Source: Hepatocystis sp. ex Piliocolobus tephrosceles
Taxonomy: Eukaryota; Apicomplexa; Aconoidasida; Haemosporida; Plasmodiidae
NCBI GenBank assembly: GCA_902459845.2
Contig: CABPSV020000065.1
Span: forward strand, 1-11,253
Length of the DNA: 11,253 nucleotides
Direction: 5' to 3'
Part shown: in pieces, positions 1 to 9,266 of the stretch
How the letters are laid out: every line of letters starts with the position of its first letter
How positions within the stretch are numbered: the first letter of the stretch is position 1
The notes under the pieces: generated by a model
What the model was told of the DNA's origin: nothing
The model's input: the letters and a program-made list of their open reading frames with translations, nothing else
Databases searched by the model: none
Translations under genes and position numbers: made by a program

Positions 1-177
1 AAAAAAAAAAAAAAAAAAAAAAACACCCCCATTTTTGTAGCTTTAAAAAAAAAATGTGGAAAATGTATATGCAGTGTGTTTAATCTTATTTCCGAGAGGT
101 GTTTATTCATTTATTTATTTATCTATCTACTAACACAAATTTTGTACCTCACAATGTTTCCTTTCAACCAAATCAAA
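1..177 (-). other. HSP60 3' flank
   Basis: This is the sequence beyond the HSP60 TGA stop (178-180). It contains overlapping AATAAA-like hexamers on the minus strand (plus-strand TTTATT run near 102-121) that could serve polyadenylation, and it ends at the window edge in A23 (1-23). No gene is visible. Confidence 0.6.
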
Positions 178-1837
178 TCAGTACATACCACCCATGTCAC
201 CCATCGGATTTACCGAATTCATATGAGCTTGTGAATCTTCATTTTTTCCATCTTTAAAATCTGTTATTGCAACTTCAGTAGTAGTCATTAATGACGCAAT
301 AGATGCCGCATCTGATATAGCTGTTTTTACAACTTTGGTAGGGTCTATAATACCAGATTCGATCATATTTACATATTTCCCTTCTTGTGCATTAAAACCC
401 ATATTATGATTTTTTTCTTTTAATATGTGTCCAGCTACTACAGATCCTTCATGTCCTGCATTCTCAGCTATTTGTTTAATCGGTGCTTTACATGCATCTT
501 TAATAATATTAATACCTACCTTTTGATCATAATTATCAGTTTGAACTGAATCTAATTCCTTAGATGCAAATAATAATGCACTACCACCTCCTGGTACTAT
601 ACCTTCTTCAACAGCAGCTTTAGTTGCACATAATGCATCTTGTATTCTATCTTTTATTTCGTTTACTTCTATTTCACTTATACCACCTACTTTTATTAAT
701 GCTACACCTCCAGTAATTTTAGCTAATCTTTCTTGTAGTTTTTCTTTCTCATAATCAGATGTATTCATTTTAATAGCATTTCTAATAGTTTCACATCGTT
801 CATTAATTTCCTCTTTTTTACCTTCTCCTTCCATAATTAATGTACTGTCTTTTGTTACATTAATAGATTTGGCTTTTCCTAAATAAGATACAACATCAGG
901 ATCATCTAACTTCAAACCGGTTTCTTCTGTTATAACTTTTGATCCAGTCATAACAGCAATATCATGAATTAATGCTTTTCTATGTTCACCAAATCCAGGT
1001 GCTTTAACTGCACATATTTTTAATCCTAATCTTAATTTATTTACTATTAATGTAGCCAGTGCATCACTATCAACATCTTCAGCTATCACTAAAAGAGAAG
1101 ATTGGTTTTGTAATACATGTTCTAACACTGGTAATAAAGATTTAACACTTGATATTTTTTTTTCATGTATTAATATATATGGTTTTTCTAATTCAACTTT
1201 TTGATCTTTGCTATTGTTGATAAAATATGGAGATATATAACCTCTATCAAATTTTATTCCTTCTACTATTTCTAATTCATGTTGTAAGGTTTTTCCTTCT
1301 GTTACAGTTATTGTTCCTTCTTTTCCTACTTTTTTCATCGTATCTGCAATTAACTGACCGATTGTTTTATCACCGTTTGCTGATATACTAGCTACATTAA
1401 ATATCTCTTCTGTTGTTGTTACATCTTTTTTTATAGAATTTAAATACTCCAATACTTTTTCAACTCCTTTATTTATTCCTCTTAATAAATCCATTGGATT
1501 CATTCCTGAATCTACTGCTTTACAACCTTGTTGAAAAATGGATCTAGCTAAAATTGTGGCAGTAGTTGTACCATCACCTGCTTTATCATTAGTGTTGGCA
1601 GCAACTTGTTTAACCATTTGGGCACCTAAATTAGCTAACTTATTATTAAATTCTATGCTTTTTGCTACTGTTACTCCATCCTTCGTTATTTTAGGTGATC
1701 CAAATGATTGTTCAATTATCACATTTCTTCCTTTTGGACCTAATGTTACACTTACAGCGTCAGCTAACTTGTTACATCCTAAAAAATATCAAACAAAAAA
1801 AAAAAAAAAAAACAATAAAAAAAATAAAAAAAAATTG

Positions 1838-1872
<35 letters not shown>

Positions 1873-2104
1873 AAGTAGAAAACTAAATTTGGCTTGTAGT
1901 TTTTATTTCCTTTTTTCATATGTTATTTTTTTTATTTTATTTTATTTATTTTTTTTAACCTGTAAGCATTGCTGTTCTAGCATCACTACCGAATCTAATG
2001 TCCTTCGAAATGTGCCTTTTATGAACAACATTTAATATTGAGGAAACACAATTAGTTGTGTTCTTATTTTTTATGGAAATTTTACCAGATAATTTCGACA
2101 ACAT
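178..2104 (-). CDS. HSP60: Mitochondrial 60 kDa chaperonin (HSP60/Cpn60, GroEL family), two exons
   Basis: Group I chaperonin that folds imported proteins in the mitochondrial matrix using ATP and a Cpn10 lid. Exons read 2104-1960 and 1778-178, joined across a 181-bp intron (donor GTTAAA, acceptor TTTTTTAG), giving 581 residues, the usual family length. The join restores the conserved run TGCNKLADAVSVTLGPKGRN. Visible landmarks are the nucleotide-binding GDGTTTAT (116-123), the ATPase aspartate equivalent to GroEL Asp398 (Asp429), the Cpn60 signature AAVEEGIVPGGG (436-447) and a short C-terminal tail ending GDMGGMY. The start at 2104 follows a dT/dA-rich leader. The first ~34 residues are basic, Ser/Asn-rich and free of acidic residues, ending HKRHIS, as in a matrix presequence. 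Plasmodium also has an apicoplast Cpn60; this one lacks a secretory signal, so the mitochondrial paralogue is far more likely. Confidence 0.97.
1779..1959 (-). other. HSP60 intron
   Basis: This single intron interrupts codon Gly49 after its first base. The donor is GTTAAA rather than GTAAGT-like, and the acceptor is TTTTTTAG followed by GATGTAAC. The body is almost only A and T, with two long dA runs on the plus strand (dT on the transcript strand). Open frames that cross it on the plus strand are lysine-rich artefacts. Confidence 0.93.
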
Positions 2105-2253
2105 TTTTTTTTTTTTTTTTCAAAACTTAGTATAGTGTCAATATATAAATTTTTTAAAATTATTTTACACGTAATAAAATCTTCAGAAGAACAAACCGTA
2201 AATCAAATTGTTTAAAACTGTATAATTTGTTTAAAGTGTTACAATGTGAGTAA

Positions 2254-2256
<3 letters not shown>

Positions 2257-2298
<42 letters not shown>

Positions 2299-2345
2299 AC
2301 TATATCTATACTAATATTACTGCTCATATAAGCACAAAAAATTTA

Positions 2346-2385
<40 letters not shown>
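2257..2385. repeat. Paired (TA)n microsatellites upstream of HSP60
   Basis: (TA)19 at 2257-2294 and about (AT)18 at 2349-2385 are separated by 54 bases, starting about 150 bp upstream of the HSP60 start codon. Both are perfect dinucleotide runs. Confidence 0.9.
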
Positions 2386-2386
<1 letters not shown>

Positions 2387-3111
2387 GTAATGTATATATG
2401 TCGAATAATCTGGCAAAATGAAATAAGTAAATTCGAATGAAAATGAGAGAAAATGAATAGTTTTGTTTTTTTTTGTGTTTTTTTTTTTTTAATTATTTCC
2501 CTTTTAACAGAATTATGATAAAATTAATTAAAAACTAAAATTGTTTAAAAGTGAAAAAAAAAAAAAAACATTATTCTTTTCAAAGATTGTTTACTGATAG
2601 TAAAAGTTTAATTGATGTTATTTTATTTTTATTTTATTTTTTTTTTTTTTTTTAATCTTGTTTAAATTTTGTTTTGTATATGTATAAGCCTTTATATATG
2701 TATACATTTATGTATACATACATGACATATGTTTACATTTACATACTATATTTGTATATTGTTTTTTTTTTTTTTTTTTTTCTTATGCTATCCGATTATG
2801 TTTGATGTAAAAAATTGAAGCTTTGAGAACCACTATTTTTTTTTTTTTTTTTTTTTCTTTTAATTAAAATACAGAATTATATAAATAATTATAAAAAACA
2901 ATTAGGAGTGACATTTTAAAAAGAATAAATGAAATATAATAGTAAATGGTAATACATGCGTTTCATAAGTCCATGTAAGCACGTAAGCAGAATGAAATTA
3001 ACACCATATGGAATACTTTTATATTAATAGCATAAAAAAAAATAATATCAATAAACGTAACATAAAATAGTTTAATTTATTTTATTATATAATATGACCA
3101 CCTATGTTCTC

Positions 3112-3152
3112 AAAAAAAAAAAAAAAAAAAAATAATAATAATAATAATAATA
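3112..3152. repeat. dA tract running into an (AAT)n microsatellite
   Basis: About 20 A residues run into roughly seven AAT/ATA units. It lies in the TBCC-HSP60 intergenic region and has no coding potential. Confidence 0.85.
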
Positions 3153-3297
3153 AATTAATTTAATAGTTTACTTATTTATTGAAAATACAAAGAAGAGGAT
3201 CTTGTATTTCAAAAGTTAAAACATATCCTTTTTTCTCCGTTTGTTATTTGTTTATTTTATTTCGTTATAATATATAAAAAGGGTATACCATACATAA

Positions 3298-3339
3298 TTT
3301 TTTTTTTTTTTTTTTTTTTTTTCAAAAGTATTATAAAAT

Positions 3340-3371
<32 letters not shown>
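3298..3371. repeat. Inverted homopolymer pair T25 - 21 nt - A28
   Basis: A dT run (3298-3322) and a dA run (3344-3371) are separated by 21 bases. On either strand the transcript could fold into a long A-U hairpin. It lies 84-157 bases past the TBCC stop codon, in the likely 3' UTR of that minus-strand gene. Confidence 0.8.
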
Positions 3372-3373
<2 letters not shown>

Positions 3374-3454
3374 TGCTACATTTAAAAGAAATATAATATT
3401 TTCTTCTATTTCTATTTACAAATTTTATAAACAAAAGTTTTTATTTACTTTTTT

Positions 3455-4122
3455 TTAATCAATTTTTTTTAAAAACTCTGGAAATTTTTCTATAATGTAG
3501 TTACAAGTTGTTACTTGTTTACAGTTATTTTCATCGATGGTGTCCTTTTTCTTTAACTTTATTTCATATGTTGATTGTTCATTTATAATACTAAAGTTTG
3601 GGGATGGCTCCTAAAAAGGTTTTTTATTAGTACATACACATACATATATATATATAACATATATAGCACCATGGAACCCTTTCCGTCCCATTTCGTTTCC
3701 TAATTTTATATATTTTATTTTGTTATTTTTTTTTTTTTACCTGTACATTTTGCCAATTAAAATCCAAAATTTGTGACCACGTGTTTGAGTTTTCATCAAT
3801 ATGAATTTTTTTTAATATTTCTGATAAACCATCATAATTTAAGTTATAACGAGAAAAAACTAGTTTGTCTGAACTAAAAATATTAAAAAAAAAAAGTTAT
3901 GAGAAGGCAATACATTAATTCAAACAAACCATAAATTAAATTAATAATTAATAAAAAAAAAAAAAAAAAAAAAAAAACATATTTTGTATATATCAATATG
4001 GCTGTCTGTAATAAACATGCACTTTGTACACACCTTTCAATAATTGGTGAGCTCATCGAATTTATGTAAAATTTTGTGTTACTTGTGTCATGAATTCGCA
4101 CCTATTAATATTACAAATGTCA

Positions 4123-4188
<66 letters not shown>

Positions 4189-5066
4189 AACTTAAGGAAC
4201 ATATATGTAATGGTATTTAAAAAGTAATATATATGTGCAAAAAGATAAAAAAAAAAACATAAACAAATGAATAATTAATTTTTTTTTTAATAAATGTATT
4301 TTTAACTTATTATATATATTTTTTTTTTTTTTTTCCTTTCGTACTTGCTGTGAGTTTGTTAAAATATTACAATCTTGGCAGTTGTATATTAATAAAGATG
4401 ATTCAATGGCCGGGACACTATTTAATATGATTAAAAAAAAATAATTGATATTAAATTTAAACCATTCAAAAACAGTGTAATGTATTATCACATGTAGACG
4501 TATATACATATATATAATGATATATAAGTGGATAAGACAAATTGTAAAATACGTTATATTTATCATTACACAAATAATTTATTATTTAACGAAAGTTGTA
4601 TATTAATTTTATAAAATTCAAAAGATTAACTTCAGATTTGTGAAAAAAAAAAAAAAAAAAAATATTTACATATACATATATATATACGTGAACGAGTGAA
4701 TATACATGAATGTAACTACACGTGTGTATATATTATTTCCATTTATTTTTATCTAACCAAATGGTACAATTTTTAATTTGTTTTATTAACACAGAACTCA
4801 ATACATCCAAAATAATAACTTCACAATTATCCTGTTAATAAAAAAAAAAATAATAAATAAAATGAAATAAAAAAAAAAAATTATATATTAATATCATATA
4901 AAGGTACAAATTTTGTCTGTTAAGCATTTTCTCTTATTTTTTTAACCAAGTTGGATAGCAGTAAACTAGAGCATTTAATTTCACCTATACATCTTATTAT
5001 TCTATAAAGCAATAAAAAAAAAAAAAAAGATAAATGTATATACATATAAAAAAATACATACATAGG

Positions 5067-5097
<31 letters not shown>

Positions 5098-5484
5098 GTA
5101 TTAATAAAAATAAAATAATACATAAATAATTTTTTCGCTTTTTTTTTTTTATTTTTTTTATAAAATATGTAATGATTATATATGAAATATAAGCACCTTT
5201 CATTTTTTAAATTTTCAAAAGATAAACTGTTTTCATCTCTTGTAATTTGTATATCAGTTAAGTCATCTGTTTCTTCTTCTTCTAAAACATCGTCTTTTGC
5301 AGTTATTAAATTTTTATTATAATTCCATTTAAATTGTCCAAAATTTGTTGAATTCCTTTTTTGGATATATATGTATTTTATTGATTCTATTTCTTTTATT
5401 AGTTCTTTCAGTTTCTATGTGAAAGAATTTTTGTATACATATACAAATATATTGGTATAAAAATGACATATGTATTTTATGTTT

Positions 5485-5537
<53 letters not shown>

Positions 5538-6067
5538 TAAATAGTTCACACCTTTTCGCTTATTATAACTGAACTATGTCTGAGATACTGAAAATAAGCA
5601 TTCGATATATTTTCTTTTAATTTTAATGCTTTATCACTTAATTCATTAATTTCTGTTAAAATGCTATCATGGTACTCGACGTTTTTTAGTTGCTCGATTT
5701 TATTTTCAATATCTAGCACAACACCAATATAAAAAAATATACACACGTGTATATATATATATTATAAAACGCGATAGATCAATTCTGTTGCACTATTTAA
5801 ATTAATATAAAAAAAAAAAAAAAAATGGGTCGTTATAATGTCAAAAATTAAAAACGTTAAAAAAAAAACTTGCGAATATGTACACACATGTATATATATA
5901 TATATATATACTATTCGTACATACACATAGTTGCATAATAATTATGTTTTAAAAATTATATTTTAATCTTTCAATATAATGAAATAATAGTAAAATGAAC
6001 CTTTTATATTATCCTGAACAAGTTTATCATAATTACAAGACTCATCAGAAATTAAATTTTCAGCCAT
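3455..6067 (-). CDS. Tubulin-binding cofactor C (TBCC) domain protein, nine exons
   Basis: Probable tubulin-specific chaperone C, the cofactor that with TBCD and TBCE triggers GTP hydrolysis by beta-tubulin to release the folded dimer. Exons on the minus strand are 6067-6001, 5712-5552, 5414-5197, 5001-4947, 4831-4758, 4417-4345, 4101-4034, 3873-3741 and 3610-3455: 1005 nt, 334 residues, all joins in frame. Residues ~15-95 are helical and charged, like the TBCC spectrin-like N-terminal domain, followed by an acidic linker (~117-145). Residues ~155-280 form the TBCC beta-helix: LLLSNLDNCEV, IKNCTIC, SLLIYNCQDCNI, then SQQVRIHD with the QxR arginine finger (Arg218), SSPIIESS, and TWSQILDFNW near the end. 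RP2 shares this domain, but there is no N-terminal Met-Gly for myristoylation, and DFNW fits TBCC better. The domain is certain. The first exon and the joins with GTT donors are inferred from frame and family pattern. Confidence 0.88.
4126..4184. repeat. (AT)29 microsatellite in TBCC intron 6
   Basis: A perfect alternating AT run of about 59 bases, the longest dinucleotide array in the window. It sits just inside the intron, upstream (transcript sense) of the acceptor at 4102-4103 that precedes the exon carrying the arginine finger. Confidence 0.92.
5490..5534. repeat. (TA)n microsatellite in TBCC intron 2
   Basis: A perfect TA alternation of about 45 bases lying 18 bases inside the intron from the GTGTGA donor of exon 2. 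It takes up about a third of this 137-bp intron. Confidence 0.9.
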
Positions 6068-6554
6068 TTTTTTTATTTTTAATATATATCGAATTATTTA
6101 TTTAATTTTTTATCATTTAGATAAATAATAAATGTTATATATATATATATATATATATGCGTATGTATGTATTTATATATCTAGGTATGTGTTTTCTATG
6201 TGTGTGTGTGAAAGAGGTAGAGAGAAAGAGTGCTGATATCAATTTTTATGTTTTAGGTTAATTTTTTTTTTATTTTTTTTTTTTATAATTCTAATTTGTA
6301 TAGGAAAAAATAAAATAAAACAGAGTAAAACAAAATAAAACGAGACAATTATAATATGAAATAAAAACGAATTAAAAAGTTTTCTTATTTTATTGAAATT
6401 CGAATTATGAGCATTTTTAAAAATTTAAGTTATTACAGCACTGTGTATTAGAAAGATATATTATTTTATTAAGGTTTTTTTCATTTTTTTTATTTACAAA
6501 AAAAAGAAGCTTTAATTTTACTTTTTTTAGTATATCCACTAATGCACCTATAAT

Positions 6555-6590
<36 letters not shown>

Positions 6591-7579
6591 TTGTATGTAT
6601 TTGTATATATTTGTTTAAGCTCATAAAACATTTAACAAAAAAATTATAACATTTTACGTAGATTTTGCTCCTTATTTTTAAATATATTTTTTTTAAAAGC
6701 TAATTTTTATATATGGCAACATGCAAATATGCACTTGAGTTTATGTGCTTTAAATTAAACGGTACAATCGGGGAAAAAAAAATCAAGATAGTAGATAAAA
6801 TAAAAAATATAGGTAAAATATTATGAAGCATTTACTCGCATATATATAAAGCTATATATGTGTATGTATATGTATGTTATTCACGTATGTACGAATGTAC
6901 GTATTATGTATGTGCTTTTTTTTTTTTTTTTTTTTTAATATACATTTATACATATTCAAAACGTTTATTATTATTATACATATATAAAAAACATTTTTAG
7001 ACATTTACTTATAGCTTTTTTTCATTTTTGTTTTTTTAATAATGTATTAACAAAAACTTTTGAAGATATTATTTGAGCTGTGTTAATTTTGCCTCTACAA
7101 GAATCCTTTTCTTTAGCTTTTTGTGTTCAATATTTAACGAAAATCCCCGAACTCGCTTATATATCATATTATATATAAATTTATAATATATTTTTTTTTT
7201 TTTTTTCCAATAAAATAAAATATAAATATATATACATGCACTTTTTATGTATAAGTATAAACAAACATTAATTTATATATGTTCAACCTTTGTAAGAAAT
7301 GTGTAAATTTTTACTTCAAAAGTAAAAAAGAAAAAGAAATATTTATATATATATATAAAAAAAAAAAAAAATTCCCTTTAAATAAAACAGTTCCTTTTTT
7401 TCCTCTTTATTGATGTGTTTACATTTTCTTTAACCTTGAATTAAGTTAATATACTTTAAGGCTATAAATTTTTAAAAAATACAGAAGAATAAATAATAGT
7501 GTATAAAAAGAAAAGAAAAAAAAAAACGTACCATAACGTAAAATAACGTAATTAATATAATATTGCGATTTTTCCGAAA
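6068..7579. promoter_or_regulatory. Head-to-head intergenic region shared by the TBCC and reductase genes
   Basis: This 1.5-kb gap lies between two divergent start codons, so both promoters and 5' UTRs must be within it. It has no convincing open frame. It holds (TA)n runs (6136-6158, 6558-6585), a (TG)6 plus purine-rich tract (6199-6230), a T tract (around 6917-6936), a pair of ATGTACG copies near 6887-6901, and three AACGTA copies just before the reductase start. Initiation sites cannot be placed from sequence alone. Confidence 0.75.
7525..7550 (+). promoter_or_regulatory. Three AACGTA copies at exact 10-bp spacing
   Basis: AACGTA occurs at 7525, 7535 and 7545, about 30 bases before the reductase ATG at 7580, and so within the leader or very close to initiation. 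The even spacing near one helical turn suggests a binding array, but no factor is assigned. Confidence 0.45.
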
Positions 7580-9215
7580 ATGAGTACTGAACAGTTCCTT
7601 ACCCAAGAAGCATTATTAGAGGCTCAAAATGATGAAGAAATATTAAAGGAAAATCAATACAGATGGGTAAAAAAAAAAAAAAAAAACAACAACAACAAAT
7701 TTAAAGTATAAGAAAATGATATAATAAACACATTTAAAAATATATTTGTGTGTTTACACACAGCTTTATATATTTATTTATTTTCTCTCTCTCATTCATT
7801 CATTCCTTTTTTTTTTTTTTTTTTTTTTATCCCTTTCACCATATCGTTTCCCATACCGGCTTCTATAGGTTATGTTTCCAATAAAATACAAGATTTTTTG
7901 GGTATGTTTTGACAAAAAAAAAAAAAAAAAAATAGCGAATTAACATAAAGACGAATTAATATGTTATTAAACGAATATATGGACAAACTATAATGAACTT
8001 ATATATATTACATCAACTACATAACATACACATTTTACAACGTGTTTTTTTTTATTATAGAATTATTATAAGGAAATTGAGTCAACGTTTTGGACTGCTG
8101 AGGATATTAATTTTGATAAAGATAAAGACTCTTTAGAAAAAGCTGACAAAGCTTTAAAAGAAATGATTATGGAACTTCTTTGCTATTATAGCTTGAAGTA
8201 AACAACAAAAAACATAGACATATATATATATATATATACACAAACGTATTAGCACATACGCGCTTTCCTTTTCACTAATATCACTTTTATATTAGTGCTT
8301 TGACTATTTTTATAATATTTATTTATTATTTTTTTGGTACTGTTTTTTTTTGTTTTTTTTTTAGAGATATACACTTATATGAAGCACAAGCAATAACGAC
8401 CAGCAAACTATTAGATACAATACAAATACCTGAAGGAAGGGCTTTTTATGGATTTCAAATGTGTATGGAAAATATCCACAATGAAGTATTTGCTTCTGCA
8501 TTTGATACGTATATACCTAATCTAGAAGATAAACAAAAACTTTATAATAAAATTATAAAAATAGATAGTATACGTAAAAAACAGGAGTGGTTGAAAAGCA
8601 TGCATTCAACAGATATGCCATATTTTAAACAATTAATTATCCAATATATAATAAAAATAATATTTAATGGATCATTAAACATATTAATTAGTTATTGCAA
8701 ACAAAATGCTGTACTTCCTAATTTCTGTAGTGCTTATGAAAAAATATATAGGGATGAACATTTACAGGGTGATTTTGCTGTTATGTGTGCAAATAATTTA
8801 AATCATAAATTAAAAAATGAAAATGTATTAGATTATTTTAGAGAATCCGTAGAATTGGAATATCAGTTTTGTTTAGATGTGCTTAATTTAGATTTGTTAG
8901 AAATAAAAAAAGAACAAATTAAAAAATTTTTACAATATTTAGCTGACGAAATGTTAGTCAATTTAAAAATGTCTAAACATTTTAATGCGAAATATCCGTT
9001 TACTTGGCCAGAATTTGTAAAGGTAATATTCATCGTACAACAATGTACTGGAAGCAGCAAATATATATATATATATATATAGACGTTAAAAATATGCAAA
9101 CAAAATTATAAACCCCTATTTTTATACCACAGAATAAGCCATTACTTCATTTTTATTTTCATTTTAAAATTTTATAACACTTAAATTTTTTTTCTGTTTT
9201 GTCTTTATATCTCAT

Positions 9216-9266
<51 letters not shown>

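Larger units (their letters stand above)
2105..3454. promoter_or_regulatory. Intergenic: HSP60 upstream region and TBCC 3' region
   Basis: Both flanking genes are on the minus strand, so the right part should hold the TBCC 3' UTR and termination signals and the left part the HSP60 promoter and leader. No coding sequence is seen. Contents are two (TA)n arrays (2257-2294, 2349-2385), many dA/dT tracts, an (AAT)n run (about 3130-3152), a doubled GTAAGCA (2975-2989), and a facing T25/A28 pair (3298-3371). Short open frames here are poly-Phe/poly-Lys translations of homopolymers. Confidence 0.7.

Noticed and set aside
1538..1843. Plus-strand open frame of about 100 codons opposite HSP60
   Set aside because: It is the antisense shadow of the conserved chaperonin exon and ends in a poly-Lys run translated from the intron's dA tract.
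1695..1886. Plus-strand lysine-rich open frame
   Set aside because: It is mostly translation of dA homopolymers in the HSP60 intron, with no family resemblance.
3252..3434. Minus-strand open frame of about 60 codons past the TBCC stop
   Set aside because: It is poly-Phe and poly-Lys from the facing T25/A28 tracts, lying in the probable 3' UTR.
4192..4566. Minus-strand 124-codon open frame
   Set aside because: Only about 24 codons (4345-4417) are TBCC exon 6; the rest is intron sequence rich in Ile, Tyr, Phe and Lys.
4920..5203. Two overlapping minus-strand frames, one ending LVKKIRENA, considered as the end of a separate short gene
   Set aside because: Only the LYRIIRC...LLLSNL part fits. 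Splicing after SNL to DNCEV continues the TBCC pattern, so the apparent stop at 4920 is intronic read-through.
8300..8364. In-frame hydrophobic extension upstream of the large reductase exon, resembling a membrane segment
   Set aside because: It is the polypyrimidine end of intron 3. The exon begins at 8365, where R2 similarity begins and the phase matches exon 3.
8863..9099. Minus-strand open frame opposite the reductase exon
   Set aside because: It is antisense to a conserved coding exon and begins in a TA repeat, with no independent support.
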